Assembly (NCBI GenBank): GCA_002316595.1
Contig: DCDV01000004.1
Location: 91,221 to 103,992 of the forward strand
Source of the DNA: Mageeibacillus sp. UBA1046
GTDB taxonomy: Bacteria; Bacillota; Clostridia; Saccharofermentanales; DTU023
Direction of reading: 5' to 3'
DNA length: 12,772 nucleotides
The notes under the pieces were generated by a model, which was not told the DNA's origin, ran no database searches, and saw only the letters and a program-made list of their open reading frames with translations. Positions 7,719 through 12,772 of the stretch are shown piece by piece. Position numbers and translations under genes: made by a program. Every line of letters begins with the position of its first letter. Positions within the stretch are counted from its first letter, which is position 1.

Positions 7719-8494
7719 CAGCTTTCCTCTCCATCATTATTATTAGTCGGAATCCCGGAATTATTATTGTTCAGATAAATTATGGATCCATCATCAGCGA
7801 GAGAATTTGACATAATTGACAATGCTCTTTCAGCAGCCATCTGTTCTGCTTCTTTCTTGCTGGTGCCACAGCCATATGCAATTTCAAGATCATCTAAAAT
7901 AGCCGCGGCAGTGAATTTCCTGTTATGTACCGGACCTTCTTCATCAACAATTGCAAAGCTCAAAGTGCTCTGTCCCTTTGTTGTCTGGACTAATTCCAGC
8001 AGCCGGCTCTTAAAGTCGTATTGGATTTTCCCGCTTAAAGCCAGCTCCAGATATGGACTGAGCAGTGATGTAATTACACTTCTGGCAGCCTCTATGCCGC
8101 CGTCAAGATAAATTGCTCCAAAAACAGCTTCCAGCGAATTGGAAAGATTAGAGGGTTTTTCAGCTCCTCCGGTCTGCAGCTCGCCTTTCCCCAAGCGAAG
8201 ATATCTATCCAGAGAGATATCTTTTGCCGCCCGGGCAAGAGTTTGCTCACAGACGACTAAAGAGCGGGTTTTTGTCATCTCGCCTTCTTTCAGTTTGTCC
8301 TGCAAAAGGAAAAGCTGCTCGCTGATCACGAGCTGCAAAACCGCGTCACCTAAAAATTCTATACGTTCATTATTTTCGCTGTCGCGATTTTCATAAGCGT
8401 ATGTTGAGTGTGTTAATGCTGTCTCCAGAAGGAGTGGGTCTCGGAATGAATAGGAAAGGATATCCATAAATGCTTGCAGATCTTCTTTTTTCAT
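7718..8494 (-). CDS. rnc: Ribonuclease III
   Basis: RNase III cleaves double-stranded RNA, maturing rRNA precursors and processing mRNAs. The catalytic domain carries the signature NERIEFLGDAVL (42-53), with acidic residues E43, E46 and D50, and the downstream E122 in EAVFGAIYLDGG. The residue three before E122, usually Asp (E. coli D114), is Asn119 here. The dsRNA-binding domain follows (about 158-228), ending in GTSKKEAEQMAAERAL. The last 20 residues form an Asn-rich tail (NNNNSGIPTNNND) with no known role. Length is 258, slightly above the usual 220 to 240 because of the tail. The ATG at 8494 has AAGGA 8 nt upstream and begins 16 nt after the T-tract of a terminator-like hairpin. It overlaps smc by one base. 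Confidence 0.97.
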   Translation of the reverse strand: MKKEDLQAFMDILSYSFRDPLLLETALTHSTYAYENRDSENNERIEFLGDAVLQLVISEQLFLLQDKLKEGEMTKTRSLVVCEQTLARAAKDISLDRYLRLGKGELQTGGAEKPSNLSNSLEAVFGAIYLDGGIEAARSVITSLLSPYLELALSGKIQYDFKSRLLELVQTTKGQSTLSFAIVDEEGPVHNRKFTAAAILDDLEIAYGCGTSKKEAEQMAAERALSIMSNSLADDGSIIYLNNNNSGIPTNNNDGEES

Positions 8495-8510
8495 TTACTT
8501 TATCCTTTCT

Positions 8511-8544
8511 AAAAAAGAGCCCCCTAAAATTACCAGGGGCTCTT
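8511..8544 (-). terminator. Rho-independent terminator or attenuator between acpP and rnc
   Basis: On the minus strand, AAGAGCCCC (8544-8536) pairs with GGGGCTCTT (8523-8515), a 9-bp stem that can gain one pair with a bulged C. The loop is about 12 nt, and the stem runs straight into six T (8516-8511). This is a textbook intrinsic terminator for acpP. It sits between acpP (stop 8562) and rnc (start 8494), genes often co-transcribed, so it probably lowers rather than abolishes transcription of rnc-smc-ftsY. No clear rnc promoter was seen downstream of it. Confidence 0.85.
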
Positions 8545-8561
8545 AGCTATTTTCAGAACTT

Positions 8562-8801
8562 CTACATATTTTCCTTGATAAAAGCTACGGCGTCTCCTAC
8601 TGTCTTAATTCTTTCTGCTTCTTCATCCGGAATAGAAATGTCGAACTCTTGCTCCATGCTCATTACCATCTCTACGATATCTAAGGAGTCAGCATTCATA
8701 TCATCAATGAAGTTATCCTCCATCTTGATATCTTTAGCATCAATACGCAATTGCTCTGACAGCATATCGCGAACCCGTTCAAAAATCTGTTCTGTGGTCA
8801 T
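8562..8801 (-). CDS. acpP: Acyl carrier protein
   Basis: This small acidic protein (79 residues) carries growing fatty acyl chains on a 4'-phosphopantetheine arm. The attachment site is Ser39 in the DSL motif of DDMNADSLDIVEMVM. Helix II (DSLDIVEMVMSMEQEF) and the C-terminal helix (TVGDAVAFIKENM) are typical. The ATG at 8801 follows a perfect AGGAGG with 8 nt spacing, which fits a very highly expressed protein. It lies next to rnc as in many bacteria, but the fatty acid genes that often precede it (plsX, fabD, fabG) are absent; pgsA is upstream instead. It has its own promoter region and a terminator right after the stop, so it may form a single-gene transcript. Confidence 0.98.
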   Translation of the reverse strand: MTTEQIFERVRDMLSEQLRIDAKDIKMEDNFIDDMNADSLDIVEMVMSMEQEFDISIPDEEAERIKTVGDAVAFIKENM

Positions 8802-8824
8802 ATCTTATTCCTCCTGATTTATCT

Positions 8825-8854
8825 GTATTAATGTATATATAATGCAGTTAATAC
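8825..8854 (-). promoter_or_regulatory. Inverted repeat at the predicted 5' end of acpP mRNA
   Basis: GTATTAA (8854-8848 on the minus strand) and TTAATAC (8831-8825) form perfect 7-bp arms around a 16-nt A/T-rich spacer; pairing may extend inward past a bulged base. The predicted transcription start at about 8855 puts the stem at the extreme 5' end of the message, about 23 nt before the start codon. It could protect the mRNA 5' end or be a protein site. Confidence 0.4.
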
Positions 8855-8861
8855 CCACAAT

Positions 8862-8900
8862 AATATAATACTATTAGTTATCTTGCCAAAAAATGTCAAG
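8862..8900 (-). promoter_or_regulatory. Predicted acpP promoter with overlapping -35 boxes and a dyad
   Basis: On the minus strand the best pair is TTGGCA (8889-8884), 16 bp, TATATT (8867-8862); each is 5 of 6 against consensus, with a start expected near 8855. A second -35, perfect TTGACA (8899-8894), lies 10 bp further upstream but has only a poor -10 (TAATAG, 8876-8871) at 17 bp. Both -35 boxes lie in an imperfect dyad, CTTGCC-N7-GTCAAG on the plus strand (8882-8900), which could be an operator. No FapR-like site was recognised. Confidence 0.55.
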
Positions 8901-8926
8901 TAATGACAGTTGAGCGGCACAAAAAA

Positions 8927-9538
8927 TTACTGAATCTTCTCATCAAGGAAGAATCTCCGATTCTTCCACAGATAATCGGCTCCTGACAATAATGTCATTA
9001 TTACTGTAATCCAGACAAGGACTGTCTTAATTATCTCTAGCGGCTGAGACGGATAGGCTGCACCGGTCAATTGATAGAATATCGGCTCTGCCAGCAGGAA
9101 GATGATAAAAATCAGCTGTGCGACCATTTTTGCTTTGCCAAACATACTGGCAGCGATAACCACACCTTTCTCTGCGGCCATCAGGCGCAGACCGGTAACT
9201 AAGAATTCTCTGGCAATAATAATAATCAAGACAACCACACTGGCACGATCCATTGCGACCAGACAGGCTAAGGTGGAAATAACCAGCAATTTATCCGCTA
9301 TAGGATCCAGAAACTTCCCGAAATTGGAAACCATATCGTTTTTGCGAGCAAAGTGCCCATCCAGGAAATCAGTGAATGAGGCTAAGGAAAATATTACCAG
9401 GGCAATAATATGGCCGCCGATTCCAGTGACAAAATTATTCCAGCCGGCGGCCCCCTCAACCGGAATCGGTAAAATAAACAGAATAATAAAAGGAATCATT
9501 AACATTCTGCTGATAGTGAGCTTATTGGCTATATTCAT
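8927..9538 (-). CDS. pgsA: CDP-diacylglycerol-glycerol-3-phosphate 3-phosphatidyltransferase
   Basis: PgsA makes phosphatidylglycerophosphate from CDP-diacylglycerol and glycerol 3-phosphate, the committed step to phosphatidylglycerol and cardiolipin. The CDP-alcohol phosphatidyltransferase motif is perfect: D57-x2-D60-G61-x2-A64-R65-x8-G74-x3-D78-x3-D82. Several hydrophobic segments mark an integral membrane protein: about 9-27, 40-55, 84-100, 105-120, 140-155 and near the C-terminus. The start is the ATG at 9538 (MNIANKLTISRML, as in relatives), with a G-rich GGGGGT about 9 nt upstream. An in-frame ATG at 9574 lacks a Shine-Dalgarno and adds 12 atypical residues. The gene is 203 codons long and overlaps the end of rimO by 17 bp. 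Of the alcohol phosphatidyltransferases, PgsA is favoured by length and by its usual place next to rimO in Firmicutes. Confidence 0.93.
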   Translation of the reverse strand: MNIANKLTISRMLMIPFIILFILPIPVEGAAGWNNFVTGIGGHIIALVIFSLASFTDFLDGHFARKNDMVSNFGKFLDPIADKLLVISTLACLVAMDRASVVVLIIIIAREFLVTGLRLMAAEKGVVIAASMFGKAKMVAQLIFIIFLLAEPIFYQLTGAAYPSQPLEIIKTVLVWITVIMTLLSGADYLWKNRRFFLDEKIQ

Positions 9539-10871
9539 ACTCAGTAACCCCCACAAGTGAATAATGTTCTGCATCTATTATACGTACCGGATGTCTTTTG
9601 CTCAGGTCCAGATCCGGGACAGTGGCAGCAACCCAGATAAGCGGGTCAACCTCAGGAGCTTCACCATAGCTGCGCCCCTGATAAAAAATATCATCTTCAG
9701 TATAACCGCTTAAAATAACTTCAGTTACCGTACCGATTCGCGCCTTACTCTTTTCCAGTTCAATATCCCTTTGCAGAGACATTACCTCATTATAGCGATC
9801 CGCTGCTGTTTGCGAAGCAACTTTACCTTTTAGCTTTAATGCCGCCGTACCCTCTTCCGGAGAGAATATAAAACAACCGAGACGGTCAAATTTGACCTCT
9901 TTGATAAACTCCAGCAGTTCGGCGAAATCTTCATCAGTTTCTCCAGGGAAGCCAACCATGACTGTAGTACGCAAAATAAGACCGGGCAGATTTTCTCTGA
10001 GCTTAACAATACGTTCTCTGATCATAGCCTTATTCTCAGACCTGCCCATCAGTTTCAATATCTTGTCTGAAGCATGCTGGACAGGCATATCAATATAATT
10101 GAGAATCCGGGGCGAGGAAGCGATGACTTCTATCAGTTCATCTGTGATTGCATCTGCATAAAAATACATAATCCGAATCCAGATGTCATCTGGCAGTCTG
10201 GCATCCAGTTCACGCAGCAATCTGGCCAGAGCCGGACGACGCCAGATGTCCTCACCATACCTTGTGGTGTCCTGAGATACAAGGATAATCTCCTTTATGC
10301 CGCGCTCCGCTAAAAACATCGCCTCATTGACTAAATCATCCAAAGGTCTGGATATCAGAGGACCGCGTATGGAAGGAATCGTACAATATGTACAGCGATT
10401 AGAACAGCCTTCTCCGATTTTCAGCCAGGCATATTGCTGATCAGCGGGGATTCGAAGACCGTGCAAATGCGAAATGCCTCCCACTCCTGCAAGCACCCTG
10501 CGCTCAGGCCAATTTCCCTTTGCCAATCCTTTAAGAGCATCGGTAATCAAGCCATATTCAGCTGTACCGAGGACAGTGTCAACTTCCGGCAGGGCATCAT
10601 AGATTTCGGAACCGATCATTTGCGGCAGACAGCCGGTGATTACAAGGAAAGAAGCCGTACCTTGAGGTTTCTTAAAGGGAATAAGGTCTAATATTTGTTC
10701 CGCCGCCTCTTCCCTGCTGTCTTCTATAAAAGAGCAGGTGTTGACGATCAAAGCTTCGGCTTCGCCCGGGGTGGCAGTTGCCACATGGCCTGCAGCGCTA
10801 AGCTGAGCACTCATATATTCGGCATCCACCTGATTCTTGGGACAGCCAAGGGATAATAAGAAAAATTTCAT
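9522..10871 (-). CDS. rimO: Ribosomal protein S12 methylthiotransferase RimO
   Basis: RimO is a radical-SAM enzyme that adds a methylthio group to a conserved Asp of ribosomal protein S12. The N-terminal UPF0004 domain has three cluster cysteines: C10 (SLGCPKNQVD), C46 (VNTCSFIEDSREEA) and C81 (TGCLPQ). The radical-SAM CxxxCxxC motif is C156, C160 and C163 (GEGCSNRCTYCTIPSIRG). A TRAM-like C-terminal part follows from about 375. The opening LGCPKNQVD and 449-residue length favour RimO over the tRNA-modifying MiaB. The ATG at 10871 lies 9 nt after recX, with only a distant GGAG about 15 nt away, so initiation may rely on coupling. Its end overlaps the start of pgsA. S12 itself is not encoded here. 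Confidence 0.95.
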   Translation of the reverse strand: MKFFLLSLGCPKNQVDAEYMSAQLSAAGHVATATPGEAEALIVNTCSFIEDSREEAAEQILDLIPFKKPQGTASFLVITGCLPQMIGSEIYDALPEVDTVLGTAEYGLITDALKGLAKGNWPERRVLAGVGGISHLHGLRIPADQQYAWLKIGEGCSNRCTYCTIPSIRGPLISRPLDDLVNEAMFLAERGIKEIILVSQDTTRYGEDIWRRPALARLLRELDARLPDDIWIRIMYFYADAITDELIEVIASSPRILNYIDMPVQHASDKILKLMGRSENKAMIRERIVKLRENLPGLILRTTVMVGFPGETDEDFAELLEFIKEVKFDRLGCFIFSPEEGTAALKLKGKVASQTAADRYNEVMSLQRDIELEKSKARIGTVTEVILSGYTEDDIFYQGRSYGEAPEVDPLIWVAATVPDLDLSKRHPVRIIDAEHYSLVGVTEYEYSQ

Positions 10872-10880
10872 ACAGCTATT

Positions 10881-11336
10881 CTATTTCTCCGCGGTCCATT
10901 TGGCAATTACCTCGGATATTATCGAATAACTGTATCCCCTTCTGTTCAAGAGCCCGGACATGCTCTGATAAGAATAGTCTGCCTGACCGGAATAATATGC
11001 AGTCAGAAGTTCCGCTGCGGTATCAAAGTCAGAAGGGCGCTGCGAGGCTATTTCTTCGGCAATTATCTTTTTAACCCCTTTTTGTTCCAGATTGTACCGG
11101 ACAGCAAACTTGGAGCGGGTTTTTTTGCCGGCATACTGTCTGGCTATCATTTCACCCGCTCGCCGGTCGTTTACGTAATCAATTTCTTCCAGATAGGCGA
11201 TTACAGATTGGATCAGATCTTCATCAGACGTTTCCCTTAAGAGGCGTTGTCTCACCTGTCCGCTGGATTTACCCCGTCTGAGACCAATAAATCTTACCGC
11301 CTTTTCTCGTAAAAAATCAAAGTCTGCTGTGGCCAT
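10881..11336 (-). CDS. recX: RecA regulatory protein RecX
   Basis: RecX binds RecA filaments and tunes their assembly. The 151-residue product is made of helical three-helix repeats: KAVRFIGLRRGKSSGQVRQRL (about 11-31), a middle repeat with VIAYLEEIDYVNDRRAGEMIA (45-65) and a last repeat ending QSMSGLLNRRGYSYSIISEVI. Length and the D-x-x-Y-V-(N/D)-D-R-R-like motif fit the family. The ATG at 11336 has AAGGA with 6 nt spacing, located at the end of recA. The 14-nt gap from recA and the shared LexA-controlled promoter indicate co-expression, as in many bacteria. Sequence conservation in RecX is low, but the context makes the call solid. Confidence 0.93.
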   Translation of the reverse strand: MATADFDFLREKAVRFIGLRRGKSSGQVRQRLLRETSDEDLIQSVIAYLEEIDYVNDRRAGEMIARQYAGKKTRSKFAVRYNLEQKGVKKIIAEEIASQRPSDFDTAAELLTAYYSGQADYSYQSMSGLLNRRGYSYSIISEVIAKWTAEK

Positions 11337-11350
11337 TTTTTATCCTTGGC

Positions 11351-12481
11351 TTAGTCCAGACCCAGAAGATCATCTACGTCCTCAATGTCAGCGGCCTCAG
11401 CTTCATCTTCAGAATTTGAAGATTCTGTCTGACCTTTGGATTCCAGACTCACATAGTAATCTCTTATTTGTTCTTCAATTTCATCTGCAATTTCCGGGTT
11501 TTCAATCAAGTACTGTCTGGTATTATCGCGTCCCTGAGCCAGCTGCTCGCCTTTATAGGAGAACCAGGAGCCGCTCTTATCAACAATATCCAGATCTACA
11601 CCAATGTCTATCAGACAGCCTTCCTGAGAGATGCCTAAGCCATAGAGGATATCGAACTCCGCTTCTTTGAAGGGAGGTGCTACCTTGTTTTTGACTACTT
11701 TCGCTCTGGTGCGGGATCCGATTATGTCGGTGCCGCTGCGCAGGGTTTCAATTCTTCTCACGTCAATCCGCACAGAGGCATAAAATTTCAAAGCCCTGCC
11801 GCCTGTGGTAGTCTCAGGACTGCCAAACATGACGCCGATTTTCTCACGCAGCTGGTTGATAAAGATTACCAGGGTCTGTGACTTGTTCAGGACCGCTGCC
11901 AGCTTACGCAAGGCTTGCGACATGAGCCTGGCCTGTAGTCCCATTGATGAGTCCCCCATCTCTCCGTCTATTTCAGCTCGCGGTACTAATGCGGCGACGG
12001 AGTCTATGACAATAATGTCTACAGCGCCGCTGCGGGCAAGCTCCTCAGTAATTTCTAAAGCCTGCTCACCATAATCCGGCTGTGATACGATCAGATTATC
12101 GATATCTACGCCCAGTTTGCTGGCATAGTGTGGATCCAGAGCATGTTCAGCGTCAACAAAAGCAGCAATACCACCCATTTTCTGCGCCTCGGCAATGCAA
12201 TGTAAAGCTACAGTTGTCTTGCCTGAGGACTCCGGACCAAAAATCTCTACTACCCGCCCTCGGGGCAGTCCCCCTATACCCAGGGCAATATCAAGTGAAA
12301 GCGCACCTGTCGGAATTGAAGCCATCTCATAATCGGCTTCATCGCCCAGCTTCAAGATTGCGCCTTTGCCATATTGCTTTTCTATCTGACTAAGCGCGAC
12401 TGACAATGCTTTCTTTCTAGCCTCATCTGCTTTCGGCTCGATATTCTGGTTATGTTTTGATGATTTTTTTGCTCTGGCCAT
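11351..12481 (-). CDS. recA: Recombinase RecA
   Basis: RecA forms filaments on single-stranded DNA, pairs homologous strands, and triggers LexA self-cleavage in the SOS response. The 376-residue product has Walker A GPESSGKT (82-89), AEHALDPHYA (111-120), the Walker B strand IIVIDSVAALVPRAEI, the DNA-binding L2 region INQLREKIGVMFG (208-220) with ETTTGGRALKF, and the C-terminal acidic tail (about 350-376, ending DVDDLLGLD). The N-terminus has a basic leader about 16 residues longer than E. coli RecA. The ATG at 12481 follows AAGGAG with 5 nt spacing. It is the first gene of the recA-recX-rimO-pgsA run and is preceded by a LexA box. Confidence 0.99.
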   Translation of the reverse strand: MARAKKSSKHNQNIEPKADEARKKALSVALSQIEKQYGKGAILKLGDEADYEMASIPTGALSLDIALGIGGLPRGRVVEIFGPESSGKTTVALHCIAEAQKMGGIAAFVDAEHALDPHYASKLGVDIDNLIVSQPDYGEQALEITEELARSGAVDIIVIDSVAALVPRAEIDGEMGDSSMGLQARLMSQALRKLAAVLNKSQTLVIFINQLREKIGVMFGSPETTTGGRALKFYASVRIDVRRIETLRSGTDIIGSRTRAKVVKNKVAPPFKEAEFDILYGLGISQEGCLIDIGVDLDIVDKSGSWFSYKGEQLAQGRDNTRQYLIENPEIADEIEEQIRDYYVSLESKGQTESSNSEDEAEAADIEDVDDLLGLD

Positions 12482-12537
12482 ATTGACTCCTTTGTCACTG
12501 TATTAATATTCCTGAAATTATCCTTTTTCACCTATGA

Positions 12538-12549
12538 GAACGTATGTTC
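12538..12549. promoter_or_regulatory. LexA (SOS) operator of recA
   Basis: GAACGTATGTTC matches the Gram-positive LexA/DinR box GAAC-N4-GTTC exactly, and also the finer GAAC-R-N-R-Y-GTTY pattern. It begins just downstream of the predicted start point (about 12550), so bound LexA would block transcription. This is direct evidence that recA, and possibly the genes after it, are SOS-regulated. Confidence 0.93.
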
Positions 12550-12556
12550 TTAATTG

Positions 12557-12585
12557 AGCATACCTTATGAAATGTCGGCTGTCAA
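12557..12585 (-). promoter_or_regulatory. recA: Predicted recA promoter
   Basis: On the minus strand, perfect TTGACA (12585-12580) is followed by 17 bp and TATGCT (12562-12557, 4 of 6). The expected start is near 12550, giving a leader of about 68 nt. A weaker second candidate lies upstream: TTGACG (12622-12617), 17 bp, CATGAT (12599-12594). Confidence 0.75.
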
Positions 12586-12772
12586 TTACTTTAATCATGC
12601 TGAACGTCTGCCGTTTCGTCAAGATTTACTCAAGTTTCGCTAACTGTTTTGCCTTCCTTTGAACTGAAATGACCATTCTGACAGCTCTCTGCAAAAATTT
12701 CTCCGGTTGCACCTAATTTTAGGCGTCATCATCTGTCACAGAGCTAAAATAATCCTATTCTGACACAGGGGA
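12586..12772. other. Non-coding region upstream of recA
   Basis: Beyond the recA promoter there is no credible gene on either strand up to the window edge. All frames are broken by stops, and the longest minus-strand frame with an ATG (12640-12732) has 30 codons and no ribosome binding site. A short palindrome CCTAATTTTAGG lies at 12712-12723. A short inverted pair, TGTCA and TGACA, is found nearer the edge. The neighbouring gene upstream of recA is outside the window. Confidence 0.6.

Noticed and set aside
8921..8929. Six T right after the pgsA stop as a possible terminator
   Set aside because: There is no GC-rich hairpin directly before the T-run; a short AAGAATC/GATTCTT stem lies too far upstream inside pgsA.
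9102..9560. A 152-codon plus-strand frame
   Set aside because: It lies opposite pgsA, whose catalytic motif is perfect on the minus strand; this frame shows no recognisable domain.
9539..9574. Longer pgsA starting at ATG 9574
   Set aside because: It has no Shine-Dalgarno and adds 12 residues not typical of PgsA; MNIANKL at 9538 is the usual N-terminus.
12640..12732. A 30-codon minus-strand frame starting ATG-ATG upstream of recA
   Set aside because: It has no ribosome binding site, no recognisable sequence, and is short enough to occur by chance.
1..12772. Search for CRISPR repeats, insertion sequences, tRNA or rRNA genes, defence or toxin-antitoxin pairs
   Set aside because: None was seen; all sizeable minus-strand frames are recognisable housekeeping genes with very short gaps.

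Overview
The window is a dense block of housekeeping genes, all on the minus strand. Read in the direction of transcription, the order is recA, recX, rimO, pgsA, acpP, rnc, smc, ftsY, ylxM, ffh, rpsP, khpA and rimM, the last cut by the left edge. No mobile element, CRISPR array, rRNA, tRNA, phage gene or accessory cassette is visible. Several features point to a Bacillota (Firmicutes) genome, most likely class Clostridia: the acpP-rnc-smc-ftsY-ylxM-ffh-rpsP-khpA-rimM order, a Gram-positive LexA box (GAAC-N4-GTTC) in front of recA, strong AGGAGG-type ribosome binding sites, and an Ffh/FtsY pair with YlxM. I cannot place it more finely from sequence alone.

Right part (about 12772 to 8927): 291 bp upstream of recA hold a sigma-A-type promoter with a LexA operator just downstream of its predicted start point. 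recA and recX (recombinase and its modulator) follow, then rimO (ribosomal protein S12 methylthiotransferase) and pgsA (phosphatidylglycerophosphate synthase). Spacings are 14 nt, 9 nt and a 17-nt overlap, with no terminator seen between them, so the SOS promoter may drive all four.

Middle (8926 to 3223): acpP has its own promoter region with two overlapping -35 boxes, a dyad over them, and an inverted repeat at the predicted 5' end of the mRNA. An intrinsic terminator-like hairpin separates acpP from rnc. rnc, smc and ftsY are joined by stop/start overlaps (TGATG and GTGA) and cover RNA processing, chromosome organisation and the SRP receptor.

Left part (3222 to 1): a 155-bp gap holds a well-formed promoter (TTGACA, 17 bp, TATCCT) whose predicted start falls on the A of the ylxM ATG. 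ylxM, ffh, rpsP, khpA and rimM follow and serve co-translational targeting and 30S ribosome assembly. rpsP and khpA overlap at ATGA, and khpA and rimM probably overlap at TTGA.

I do not see a new multi-gene system here. The items most worth a second look are smaller: ribosomal protein S16 carries a C-terminal tail of about 105 residues made largely of Ala and Glu; RNase III has Asn where the family usually has an active-site Asp; ylxM may be translated from a leaderless mRNA; a terminator sits between acpP and rnc; acpP mRNA may begin with a stem-loop; and rimM has no ATG start.
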